DNA of 46,850 nt from HXMU1420-2 sp040830545. Lineage in GTDB: Bacteria > Pseudomonadota > Alphaproteobacteria > Rhodobacterales > Rhodobacteraceae. Position 1 is the first letter of the stretch, and each line of letters begins with the position of its first letter. The DNA lies in NCBI GenBank assembly GCA_040830545.1, contig JBFOMB010000120.1, positions 1 through 46,850 on the forward strand. Direction: 5' to 3'. The notes under the pieces were generated by a model. That model worked only from the letters and a program-made list of their open reading frames with translations, did no database searches and had not been told where the DNA came from. Positions 7,886 through 16,333 of the stretch are shown piece by piece. Both the position numbers and the translations under genes were made by a program.

Positions 7886-9097
7886 ATGACAGATAGCCGC
7901 CTGCCGGTAACCGTGCTTTCGGGCTTCCTAGGGGCCGGGAAAACGACCCTGCTGAACCGTGTCTTGAACAACCGCGAAGGCCGCCGGGTCGCGGTCATCG
8001 TGAACGACATGTCCGAGGTGAACATCGACGCCGACCTTGTGCGCGAGAACACCGAACTGAGCCGGACGGATGAAACGCTGGTCGAAATGTCGAATGGCTG
8101 CATTTGCTGCACCCTGCGTGATGACCTGCTGGACGAGGTGCGGCGCCTGGCCGGTGAGGGACGGTTTGACTACCTGCTGATCGAATCCACCGGCATTTCG
8201 GAACCCCTGCCCGTCGCTGCGACGTTTGATTTCCGTGATGAGTATGGTCAAAGCCTGTCGGATGTTGCGCGGCTCGACACCATGGTGACGGTGGTGGATG
8301 CAGTGAATTTGCTGAACGACTTCTCCTCCCACGATTTTCTCAGCGACCGAGGCGAAACGCTGGGCGAAGGAGACGAGCGTACGCTGGTGCATCTGCTGAC
8401 GGATCAGATCGAGTTTGCGGATGTGGTGATCCTGAACAAGGTCGGTGACGCGGGCGCGCAAAAGGTCGATGCGGCGCGCAAGATCATTCGTGCATTGAAC
8501 GCGGATGCAGAGATCATTGAGACCGATCATTCGGCTGTTGCGGCGGAAAAGATTCTGGACACCGGCCTGTTCGAGTTTGAGCAGGCGCATGAACACCCGA
8601 TGTGGGCCAAGGAGCTCTATGGCTTTGCCGACCATGTGCCCGAGACCGAGGAATATGGCGTCACATCCTATGTCTATCGCGCGCGCCTGCCCTTTGTGCC
8701 TGAACGGGTTCTGGAGGTTCTGAACGGTGAATTGCCGGGCGTGATCCGCGCCAAGGGGCATTTCTGGATAACAACCCGCCCGGATTGGGTGGCCGAGTTT
8801 TCGCTGGCCGGGGCGCTCTCCAGCGTCAAACCGCTGGGCACGTGGTGGGCGTCAGTCCCTGAGAATCGTCGTCCGACCCATGACAGCGCGCGGGCCTATA
8901 TGGAGGCGCATTGGCAGGAACCCTGGGGAGACCGGCGGCAGGAGATTGTGTTCATCGGGTCTGGGATCGATTGGCCCGCGTTGCGGGCACGGTTGGACAA
9001 ATGCCTGGTGCCTGCGGTCGCGGCCAATGGACTGGAGTCGCTGCCGGATTACCCCGACCCGTTCCCGATCTGGCGACGTGTGGAGGATGCAGCGTGA
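7886..9097 (+). CDS. COG0523 (CobW/ZigA-type) GTP-dependent zinc metallochaperone
   Basis: 403-residue G3E-family GTPase. Walker A GFLGAGKTT (13-21), metal-binding CxCC (Cys72, Cys74, Cys75 in NGCICCTLR), ESTGISEP (100-107) and a G4 motif NKVG (184-187; usually NKxD) are seen, then the C-terminal CobW_C domain (roughly 255-395). The Zur-type box upstream and the DUF1826 partner point to zinc starvation rather than cobalamin or nitrile hydratase: such proteins deliver zinc to client enzymes when the metal is scarce. There is no long His-rich loop, only a short HEH at about 233. ATG 7886 has GAGGAG 9 nt upstream. It is translationally coupled to the next gene (GTGA overlap). Confidence 0.85.
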   Translation: MTDSRLPVTVLSGFLGAGKTTLLNRVLNNREGRRVAVIVNDMSEVNIDADLVRENTELSRTDETLVEMSNGCICCTLRDDLLDEVRRLAGEGRFDYLLIESTGISEPLPVAATFDFRDEYGQSLSDVARLDTMVTVVDAVNLLNDFSSHDFLSDRGETLGEGDERTLVHLLTDQIEFADVVILNKVGDAGAQKVDAARKIIRALNADAEIIETDHSAVAAEKILDTGLFEFEQAHEHPMWAKELYGFADHVPETEEYGVTSYVYRARLPFVPERVLEVLNGELPGVIRAKGHFWITTRPDWVAEFSLAGALSSVKPLGTWWASVPENRRPTHDSARAYMEAHWQEPWGDRRQEIVFIGSGIDWPALRARLDKCLVPAVAANGLESLPDYPDPFPIWRRVEDAA

Positions 9098-9768
9098 CGC
9101 TGGTCCGCGAAACTGTGGCGAATGCAGCGGTGGGTGTTGGCGTCGCAGACACGGCTGAGGGGTTGAACGCGTTCCTGAGGCCGGGATGTGCGGCAGCGAT
9201 CTGGCGAAAGGAGATGCCGTCGGACGTGGAACGCTGGCTGGGCAAGCTCGACCCGGATCGCCTGCCCCGTGGTCGCATCCTGTTGCCGCCGGACTCTGCT
9301 GCAGCGACGGTCGCGCAACTGTGCGACATCGCGCGGATGCCGGAGGGGCCCGAACGGACGTGGTTGCAATCTGACATCGTTGACATGGTCGACATGTTCA
9401 CAACGCTTCTGCCAGTCAAGATGCTGCGCCTGCGGTTGGATGTGGTGACAACAAATGCGTGCCGCAAGTTCCACATAGACGCAGTGAACGCGCGGCTGGT
9501 CTGCACATATCGCGGCACTGGCACGCAATATGGCGTCTCGCGCGATGGGGCCGATCCCGCGCACGTGTTTACCGTGCCAACGGGATCGCCGATCCTTTTG
9601 CGCGGAACGCTCTGGCCGACACAGCCTGCGTCCGGGCTGCTGCACCGCTCTCCGCCAATTGAGGGAACAGGGGAAACGCGGCTGGTGCTGGTGCTGGATC
9701 CGATTTTCGATCCGGGGGAGGGTGTAGAGGCCACGCTTGCGAAGCGGGTGCCAAAACGGTTGCACTAG
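9094..9768 (+). CDS. DUF1826 family protein
   Basis: 224-residue DUF1826 protein of unknown activity. The conserved core RLRLDVVTTNACRKFHIDAVNARLVCTYRGTGTQY is in place (about residues 110-145); its H-x-D (FHID) and the downstream TY.G.GTQ look like metal or cofactor ligands of a cupin/dioxygenase-like fold, which is inference. The start is GTG 9094, overlapping the COG0523 stop by 4 nt with GGAGG 7 nt upstream. From family knowledge, DUF1826 genes often neighbour COG0523 genes under Zur control, which fits here. The job is unknown; it may be a zinc-sparing client or partner. Confidence 0.8.
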   Translation: MTLVRETVANAAVGVGVADTAEGLNAFLRPGCAAAIWRKEMPSDVERWLGKLDPDRLPRGRILLPPDSAAATVAQLCDIARMPEGPERTWLQSDIVDMVDMFTTLLPVKMLRLRLDVVTTNACRKFHIDAVNARLVCTYRGTGTQYGVSRDGADPAHVFTVPTGSPILLRGTLWPTQPASGLLHRSPPIEGTGETRLVLVLDPIFDPGEGVEATLAKRVPKRLH

Positions 9769-9788
9769 GGTTGTTGTCAAAACCCTAG
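9765..9788 (+). terminator. Hairpin at the end of the zinc operon
   Basis: CTAGGGTT (9765-9772) and AACCCTAG (9781-9788) around an 8-nt loop. The DUF1826 stop codon lies within the first arm. There is no T tract, so an intrinsic terminator is not certain. Confidence 0.45.
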
Positions 9789-10021
9789 AAGCTGCCCTCA
9801 GGCGACTTGATCGGCAAAATCGAAAAGCCGCGGCATCGTCGGGCCGAGGCCGGGCGATCCAAGAGCAGTGGCTAATGCTTGATCTGTCCAAGTGTCAGTG
9901 CCGGGCCAGCGAGCGGAGGCATTGTGGCAGCGGTATCGCCAAGCCGTGGGATCGGCCCTGCGATGGCGCGGCGCCCTACAGGCTTGATTCCGCGCCTTTA
10001 GCCCTCGGCCGTGCACCCGTT
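9789..10021. other. Spacer without a supported gene
   Basis: No gene recognised on either strand. A minus-strand frame (about 10016-9798) reads 72 codons and ends in a protein-like tail, ALGSPGLGPTMPRLFDFADQVA split across a Thr-Met, but it has no ribosome binding site and ordinary rather than strongly GC-biased third positions. It may be a gene remnant or chance. Confidence 0.3.
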
Positions 10022-10039
10022 GGTGGGTTCACACCCACC
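10022..10039 (-). terminator. Probable terminator hairpin of glnD
   Basis: GGTGGGT (10022-10028) and ACCCACC (10033-10039) around a 4-nt loop, 23 nt beyond the glnD stop. No T run on the minus strand. Confidence 0.45.
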
Positions 10040-10061
10040 CTACATCAACGGCAAACGGCGC

Positions 10062-12875
10062 TTAGGCCCCTGCCCTCTCTGCCCCGGCCGCAATCGCCTT
10101 GCGCAGCTTCTTTTCCAGCCCGCGTTGCTTGCTTTCGGAGTAGTATTTCAGACCGAACATGTCCTTTACATAGAACGTGTCGACCACCTGCTCGCCATAT
10201 GTCGCGATCACCGCGTTGGCGACGTTCACGTGAGCGTCTGACAGCGTCCGCGCCAGATCATAGAGCAGGCCGGGCCGGTCGCGCGTATCCACCTCGATGA
10301 TCGTGTAGATGTCCGACCCGTCATTGTCGAAAGTGATGTGGGTGGGCACGCGGAACGCCTTTTCCCGCTTCTTGACCTTGTCGCGATCTTTCAACGCATC
10401 GCGCGCCACCACGTCACCGGACAGCGTCCGTTCGATCATCTTCTGCAAGCGCGGCAAGCGGCTCGCCTCGTACGGGTGACCCTCCGCATCCTGTATCCAG
10501 AACGCGTCCGTGACAAAGCCGTCCCGCGTTGTGAAGCTGCGCGCATCCACCACATTCGCCCCGACCAGCGCCAGAGCCCCGGTCAGGCGCGCGAAAATCC
10601 CCGGATGGTCCGCCATTGCGAAACACACACGTGTCGCGTCGCGGTCGGTGTCTGGGTACAGGTCAGTGCGAATTTCGCTGTCGGAAATGTCGCGTAGCAG
10701 GTTGGCAAACACCACATGGGCCGTCACATGCAGACCCTGCCAATAGGGCGGGTAGTGGCGTTCCAGTTCAGCCACCAACTCGGTATTCGACCAGTCCGGC
10801 AGCTTTTCACGCAGAGCTTTCTGTGCCTCGTCACCCCGATTGGACCGCGTCAACGCCTCCATCCCGTCTTCCAGCGCGCGACGGGTCTGGCGGTAGAGCG
10901 CGCGGATCAGTACGGCCTTCCAATTGTTCCAGGTGTCCGGCCCAACGCCGCGAATGTCACAGACCGTCAGCACGGTCAGAAGGTCCAGCCGCCTGACCGT
11001 CTGCACCGCCTTGGCGAAATCGCGCACGGTCCGGGGGTCGGCAATGTCCCGTTTCTGCGCTGTGTCCGACATCAACAGGTGATACCGGATCAGCCACTCC
11101 ACGGTTTCACAATCGTCTTCGTTCAGACCCAGACGCGGCGCGACCTTGCGCGAAATCCGCGCGCCAAGGATCGAATGATCCTCGGCGCGGCCCTTACCAA
11201 TGTCATGCACCCGCGGGCCGATATACACCCCCCGCCGATCCACCCCTTCTGAGAGGATACCCGAGGCCACCGGCAGATCCTCGACCAGGTCACCCTTTTC
11301 AATCATGGCAAGTTGCGCGATGCATTGGATCGTATGCTCGTCCACCGTGTAGGAATGATACATGTTGAATTGCATCATCGCGACGATGGGTTCGAATTCC
11401 GGGATGAAGGCTGACAGCACACCCAATTCGTTCATCCGGCGCAAGGCACGTTCCGGATTGCCGTGTTTCAACAGCAGGTCCAGAAACAGTTTCCGCGCCT
11501 TGGGATCGTTGCGCATGTCGTCATCGATCAGGTGCAGGTTGGCCGTGACCAGCCGCATCGCATCCGGGTGGATCAACATGCCTGTGCGCAGGCCTTCCTC
11601 GAAGATGCGCAACAAGTTCAGCTTGTCCGACAGGAAGACGTCCGGGTCGTCCACATCCAGACGGTTGTGTTCCACGCGATAGCCCGCTGCCACGCGCAAT
11701 CGCTTGCGCAACAGCCGCTGAAACAAAGGCGCGCGTTTGACATGCATCGCCTCCAGCTTGGTCAGCAGGATACGCGTCAGTTCACCAACCGAAGTCGCGT
11801 GGCGGAAGTAGTCCTGCATGAAGATTTCCACCGCCCGCCGGCCCGAGCGGTCGGTGTACCCCATGCGATCCGCGACCTCGACCTGCAGGTCGAAGGACAG
11901 TTGTTCCGTCGCCCGATTGGTCAGCAGATGTAGATGTGCGCGCACAGCCCACAGGAAGGACTGCGCCTGTTCGAACAGGGTGTACTCCTCCGGCAGGAAC
12001 ATACCACGCGTGACCAGCTCTTCCGGGTCGTCCACACGGTGCGCGTATTTGGCGATCCAGAATAGGGATTGCAGGTCGCGCAAGCCCCCCTTGCCCTCTT
12101 TCACGTTGGGTTCGACCATATAACGTTGGCCGAACTTGCCATGCCGCTTTTCGCGTTCTTCCAGTTTTGCCTCGATGAACTCTGTCGGGTTTCGGGAAAA
12201 CACGTCACGGTCCAGCGCGGTGTTCAGCTCGTCCCACAGGGGGCGGTCGCCGTCGATGAACCGTTGTTCCAGCAGCGCAGTTCGGATCGTGTAGTCCGCC
12301 GTGCCCAGACGCACACAGTCCTGAATGGTGCGGCTGGCGTGACCGACCTTAAGCCGCAGATCCCACAGGATGTAGAGCACGGTTTCGATCAGGCTCTCCG
12401 CCCAGGGCGTGATCTTGTACGGCGTCAGAAACAGCAGGTCGACATCCGAAAACGGCGCCATTTCCCCTCGGCCATAGCCACCCACGGCCAGCACGGCGAT
12501 CCGTTCCGACGCGGTTGGGGTGGCCAACGGATGCAAATGATCACGCGCAACGTTCACCGCCATACGCACCAGCCCATCTGTCAGGAAGGTGTATGACCGC
12601 GTCAGCGGGCCAGCGGCAAAAGGCGCGTCCGCAAAGGCGGCCGCGATTGCGGCGCGACCCTCCTTGTTGGCCTTGCGCAGGACAGCAACGATGGCAGACC
12701 GACCCTGTGCAGGGTCAGCCATATCCGCCATCAACGCGTCAAGCTCTGCGCGGACGGCAACCGCGTCAAAAATGTCCTTGGGTGGGCAGATCAGAGTGGG
12801 GTCGTCACCAACCCCAGCCGTGGCGACCTGCGCCAGATCAGGATCCGGCACCGGAGAAGCTTCTGGGCGCGGCAT
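10062..12875 (-). CDS. glnD: [Protein-PII] uridylyltransferase / uridylyl-removing enzyme GlnD
   Basis: 937-residue bifunctional nitrogen sensor that uridylylates PII proteins when glutamine is low and removes UMP when it is high. Domains in order are the nucleotidyltransferase (GGYGRGEMAPFSDVDLLFL, about 132-150, with the two catalytic Asp), the GlnD/GlnE linker (VEPNVKEGKGGLRDLQ), the HD domain (VHDIGKGRAEDHS) and two C-terminal ACT domains (one from about 720, one ending near 925). The segment before HD reads VYIGPRVHDIGKG where other GlnD have a hydrophobic ALLLHD, a mild oddity. The start is ATG 12875; the codon before it is TTG. The first 38 nt overlap the end of the upstream lipoprotein gene, so translation is probably coupled. 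Confidence 0.93.
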   Translation of the reverse strand: MPRPEASPVPDPDLAQVATAGVGDDPTLICPPKDIFDAVAVRAELDALMADMADPAQGRSAIVAVLRKANKEGRAAIAAAFADAPFAAGPLTRSYTFLTDGLVRMAVNVARDHLHPLATPTASERIAVLAVGGYGRGEMAPFSDVDLLFLTPYKITPWAESLIETVLYILWDLRLKVGHASRTIQDCVRLGTADYTIRTALLEQRFIDGDRPLWDELNTALDRDVFSRNPTEFIEAKLEEREKRHGKFGQRYMVEPNVKEGKGGLRDLQSLFWIAKYAHRVDDPEELVTRGMFLPEEYTLFEQAQSFLWAVRAHLHLLTNRATEQLSFDLQVEVADRMGYTDRSGRRAVEIFMQDYFRHATSVGELTRILLTKLEAMHVKRAPLFQRLLRKRLRVAAGYRVEHNRLDVDDPDVFLSDKLNLLRIFEEGLRTGMLIHPDAMRLVTANLHLIDDDMRNDPKARKLFLDLLLKHGNPERALRRMNELGVLSAFIPEFEPIVAMMQFNMYHSYTVDEHTIQCIAQLAMIEKGDLVEDLPVASGILSEGVDRRGVYIGPRVHDIGKGRAEDHSILGARISRKVAPRLGLNEDDCETVEWLIRYHLLMSDTAQKRDIADPRTVRDFAKAVQTVRRLDLLTVLTVCDIRGVGPDTWNNWKAVLIRALYRQTRRALEDGMEALTRSNRGDEAQKALREKLPDWSNTELVAELERHYPPYWQGLHVTAHVVFANLLRDISDSEIRTDLYPDTDRDATRVCFAMADHPGIFARLTGALALVGANVVDARSFTTRDGFVTDAFWIQDAEGHPYEASRLPRLQKMIERTLSGDVVARDALKDRDKVKKREKAFRVPTHITFDNDGSDIYTIIEVDTRDRPGLLYDLARTLSDAHVNVANAVIATYGEQVVDTFYVKDMFGLKYYSESKQRGLEKKLRKAIAAGAERAGA

Positions 12876-14013
12876 CAATCACGACCACACGGTTATTCTG
12901 GATCGTTGCAACGGCCAGGCCGCGTTCATTGGTTCCGTCCGACAACAAGCGGAAAATGCCACCGACGCCCTGAAAACCAGCCCCTTGCGTCAGTGCTGCA
13001 CCGCTGAGCGCGTCAGAACGACCAGCGCTGACCAGCGCCCCGATGGCCGCAATCCCGTCGTAAGCAAGGCCTCCGATGGGGTGCGGGGGGCCGCCATAAG
13101 CACCGCCATAGCGGCTTTGGAATTGAGACGTGGCCGCCGGATCAGGCAGTGCGAACCATCCGCCCTGCACGCCTGGCAATTCCAGCGTTTGGCTGGGGAT
13201 ATCCCAGCGGGTCAGGCCGATGAACTGGGTCGTTTCCTTGGACACGCCTGCCTCGGGCAACAGTTGCGTGAACAACGGCAGCGCCCCGGCAGTCGTCGCG
13301 GTCAAGAAAATCGCGTTCGCTCCGCCTGTGTTGACCGCGTCGCGCACACGGGGCACAGCGGCGATCACACCCTGTTGGGACAACTCGTAACCGATGGACC
13401 CGGCTAGTTGCGCAGGTGACCGGCTGATCGCGCTTTCAATAGCCGCGCGGCCTGCGCTGCCTGCGGAATCCGTCCCGTGAACCACCGCGATACTGCCCTT
13501 GCCCTGCGCAGCCGCATAACGGGTCAGGCGGTTGGCCGTGTTGGCAAACGTGGGGCCAAGGATAAACACGTTACCGCCCGCAATGGCCGGGTTGTTGGAA
13601 AACGCCAGCACATTCACGTTTTTCCCACGCACGGCCAGACCGGCGGCATTTGCCGCCTCGGCGTAAACCGGACCCAGGATGATCTTGGCCCCTGCAGCCA
13701 CGGCCTCGGTCGCCTTGGCCGAGGCGACGCTGGCCTGCCCGGCTGTGTCATAGACGCGCAGGTCGATCTGAACGCCCTGAAGGTCACCAATCGCCAGACG
13801 CGCGGCATTCTCAAGGCTCTGCGCCAGAATCGCGTCACCCGACTGACCGGACCCCTTAGGCACCAAAAGCGCGACGGGAATCGGTTTGGACGTATCGACG
13901 CTGGGACCGCCCGTGGTGATCCCGGCAGTGTCACACGCGGCCAGCGCCAACAGCGCGGCAGGTGCAATAACCCGCGCTACCGCCTTGCGGACATAGGTGA
14001 AAACGGCAAACAT
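12838..14013 (-). CDS. LpoA-like lipoprotein, penicillin-binding protein activator family
   Basis: 391-residue periplasmic lipoprotein. The N-terminus is a signal peptide with lipobox ending at Cys27 (ALLALAAC); the body is a type 1 periplasmic-binding-protein fold (PIPVALLVPKGSGQSGDAILAQSLENAARLA), as in the C-terminal half of E. coli LpoA. It lacks LpoA's N-terminal TPR half. ATG 14013 was chosen so that the signal peptide starts correctly; 19 upstream in-frame codons are dropped. It diverges from rsmI with yraN downstream, matching the E. coli rsmI-lpoA-yraN neighbourhood and supporting a role in peptidoglycan synthesis. Binding to a PBP is inferred. Confidence 0.8.
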   Translation of the reverse strand: MFAVFTYVRKAVARVIAPAALLALAACDTAGITTGGPSVDTSKPIPVALLVPKGSGQSGDAILAQSLENAARLAIGDLQGVQIDLRVYDTAGQASVASAKATEAVAAGAKIILGPVYAEAANAAGLAVRGKNVNVLAFSNNPAIAGGNVFILGPTFANTANRLTRYAAAQGKGSIAVVHGTDSAGSAGRAAIESAISRSPAQLAGSIGYELSQQGVIAAVPRVRDAVNTGGANAIFLTATTAGALPLFTQLLPEAGVSKETTQFIGLTRWDIPSQTLELPGVQGGWFALPDPAATSQFQSRYGGAYGGPPHPIGGLAYDGIAAIGALVSAGRSDALSGAALTQGAGFQGVGGIFRLLSDGTNERGLAVATIQNNRVVVIDAAPRSFSGAGS

Positions 14014-14096
14014 ATCTCTTATTCTCCCTGTTCCGCTTGGTGCGGCCTGGCCGAACCGTGGAACGATCATAAACGTCCTGAGAAGCGGGTCCAGAA

Positions 14097-14960
14097 TTGA
14101 ATCACCGCATCGTGAAACTCACGCCCGGTCTATACTTCGTATCGACCCCAATCGGAACCGCCCGGGACATCACCCTGCGTACGCTGGACATCCTGGCGTC
14201 AGCCGACGTGCTGGCCGCCGAAGACACCCGCAGCCTGCGCAAACTGATGGAGATCCACGGCGTGCCAATGGAGGGGCGTTCGGTGTTGGCTTATCATGAT
14301 CACAGCGGTGCAAAGACGCGGGAAAAGCTGTTGGCGGCGCTGGCCGGGGGCAAGTCTGTTGCCTATGCCTCCGAGGCCGGAACGCCCCTGATCGCGGACC
14401 CGGGTTACGACCTGAGCCGTGCGGCAGCAGAGGCCGGCCATATGGTCACATCCGCGCCGGGACCCAGCGCGATCCTTGCTGCTTTGACACTGGCAGGTTT
14501 GCCGACAGACACGTTTTTGTTCTGCGGATTCTTGCCCAACGCAACCAAAGCCCGCCGCGCCCGGCTGGAGGAACTGCGCGACACGCCCGGAACGCTGGTC
14601 ACATACGAATCGCCCAAGCGGTTGGCAGATGCGTTAAAGGACATGGCCGAGGTTCTGGGCTGCGACCGGCAGGCCGCCGTGTGCCGGGAGTTGACCAAGA
14701 AGTTCGAAGAAATCCGCCGTGGTACGTTGGGCGATCTAGCTGAGGAATTGTCGCAATCTCCAGTCAAGGGCGAAGTGGTGATCGTCATCGACCGGCCCGC
14801 GCCCAAAACAGCGTCGGAAGATGACATACGAACCGCGGTTGTTAACGGCCTGTTATCTCATTCCGTGAAAGATACGGCGGAACTGGTGGCAAATGCCTAT
14901 GGGATACCAAAACGAAGGGCCTACCAAATGGCGCTGGAACTGGGGAAGGATCAGGAATGA
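14097..14960 (+). CDS. rsmI: 16S rRNA (cytidine1402-2'-O)-methyltransferase RsmI
   Basis: 287-residue SAM-dependent methyltransferase of the tetrapyrrole methylase fold, modifying C1402 in the ribosomal decoding centre. Motifs are FVSTPIGTARDITLRTLDIL (N-terminal), AAEDTR, SEAGTPLIADPGYDL and APGPSAILAAL, all in normal order; the length is typical. The start is uncertain: TTG 14097 is used here, GTG 14112 (five codons later) is the alternative, and neither has a strong Shine-Dalgarno sequence. It overlaps yraN by 4 nt (ATGA). Confidence 0.92.
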   Translation: MNHRIVKLTPGLYFVSTPIGTARDITLRTLDILASADVLAAEDTRSLRKLMEIHGVPMEGRSVLAYHDHSGAKTREKLLAALAGGKSVAYASEAGTPLIADPGYDLSRAAAEAGHMVTSAPGPSAILAALTLAGLPTDTFLFCGFLPNATKARRARLEELRDTPGTLVTYESPKRLADALKDMAEVLGCDRQAAVCRELTKKFEEIRRGTLGDLAEELSQSPVKGEVVIVIDRPAPKTASEDDIRTAVVNGLLSHSVKDTAELVANAYGIPKRRAYQMALELGKDQE

Positions 14961-15337
14961 CACGTTCTGTTGTGGCCGGCGACCGGTCGCATCGCAACCA
15001 TCTGGCCGGTGTCGCCGCCGAAGGGTGTATCGCGCGCAACTATCAGCGGCGTGGATTTACCGTCGCGCGGGAACGCTGGCGCAGCGCCTCGGGTGAAATT
15101 GACCTGATCATGCAGAATGGCGACGCTTTGGTCTTTGTCGAAGTGAAGAAAAGCCGTACTCATGCGGCGGCGGCGGCACGGGTATCTCAACGTCAGATGG
15201 CGCGGCTCTATGATGCAGGGGCGCGTTACCTGTCCGAAACCGGTGCTTCGATGGACACCGAAATCAGATTTGATGTGGCGTTGGTTGACAGTCAGGGACA
15301 GGTAGAAATCCTCGAAAACGCCTTTGGTGGTTGTTGA
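14957..15337 (+). CDS. yraN: UPF0102 family protein YraN
   Basis: 126-residue YraN-like protein with a restriction-endonuclease-like fold. It shows the family core: a conserved E in GVAAEGCIARNYQRRGF, then GEIDLIMQNGDALVFVEVKKS, the E...D...ExK pattern of PD-(D/E)xK nucleases. Substrate unknown. The start ATG 14957 overlaps the rsmI stop (ATGA). Its place after rsmI is conserved across proteobacteria. Confidence 0.9.
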   Translation: MTRSVVAGDRSHRNHLAGVAAEGCIARNYQRRGFTVARERWRSASGEIDLIMQNGDALVFVEVKKSRTHAAAAARVSQRQMARLYDAGARYLSETGASMDTEIRFDVALVDSQGQVEILENAFGGC

Positions 15338-15397
15338 TCTCCATTGAACCCCCGGATGGGCTGGGCCATGAAGGCGGGATCAGCATGGGGATGAAAC

Positions 15398-16333
15398 ATG
15401 AAGATCGCCTTTCAGATGGACCCGATCGGGTCGGTGGACATCAACGCAGACAGCTCTTTCCGTCTGGCCGAAGAGGCGCAGGCGCGTGGACACGAACTGT
15501 TCTTCTACCTGCCGGATAACCTGGCCTATCAGCAGGGGCGTATCACCGCGCGCGGGCAGGATATGAAGGTGCAGCGGGTCGCGGGCGATCCGGCGATCCT
15601 GGGTGACATGCGCGAGGTCGACCTGGCGGAATGGGATGTGGTCTGGCTGCGGCAGGACCCGCCCTTTGACATGAACTACATCACCTCCACGCACCTGCTG
15701 GACCGGCTGAAACCATCTACCCTGGTGGTGAACGATCCGTTCTGGGTGCGGAACTACCCTGAAAAGCTGCTGGTTCTCGATTTTCCGGACCTCACCCCGC
15801 CCACAACCATCGCCCGCAACATCGACACGCTCAAGGCGTTCAAGGCCGAGCATGGCGACATCATCCTGAAACCGCTTTATGGCAATGGCGGCGCGGGCGT
15901 GTTCCGGCTGGACGCGCAGGATCGCAACCTGAATTCGCTCCACGAGCTGTTCACCGGGTTTTCCCGCGAACCGCTGATCGTGCAGAAATTCCTCCCCGAT
16001 GTCAGCAATGGCGACAAACGGGTGATCCTCGTTGATGGGGAACCGGTTGGGGCAATCAATCGGGTGCCCGCCAAAGGTGAAACGCGGTCGAACATGCATG
16101 TGGGCGGTCGCCCGGAGAAGGTTGGCCTGACGGATCGCGACCTGGAAATCTGTGCTGCGATTGGTCCGCTTTTGCGAGAGAAGGGCCAGATCTTCGTCGG
16201 GATCGACGTGATTGGTGACTACCTGACCGAAATCAACGTGACCTCCCCCACCGGTATTCAGGAATTGGAACGGTTCGACGGGATCAACGTGGCCGAGAAA
16301 ATCTGGCAGGCCATCGAGGCGAAACTGGCCTAG
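15398..16333 (+). CDS. gshB: Glutathione synthetase
   Basis: 311-residue ATP-grasp ligase joining gamma-glutamylcysteine and glycine. The N-terminus (MKIAFQMDPIGSVDINADSSFRL), the mid-domain LRQDPPFDMNYITSTHLLDRL, the glycine-rich ATP loop LYGNGGAGVFRL and the C-terminal LTEINVTSPTGIQE are the GshB signatures; the length is normal. It is 60 nt after yraN, probably the last gene of the rsmI unit. Its TAG stop shares the tetranucleotide CTAG (16330-16333) with the stop of convergent comM. Confidence 0.95.
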   Translation: MKIAFQMDPIGSVDINADSSFRLAEEAQARGHELFFYLPDNLAYQQGRITARGQDMKVQRVAGDPAILGDMREVDLAEWDVVWLRQDPPFDMNYITSTHLLDRLKPSTLVVNDPFWVRNYPEKLLVLDFPDLTPPTTIARNIDTLKAFKAEHGDIILKPLYGNGGAGVFRLDAQDRNLNSLHELFTGFSREPLIVQKFLPDVSNGDKRVILVDGEPVGAINRVPAKGETRSNMHVGGRPEKVGLTDRDLEICAAIGPLLREKGQIFVGIDVIGDYLTEINVTSPTGIQELERFDGINVAEKIWQAIEAKLA

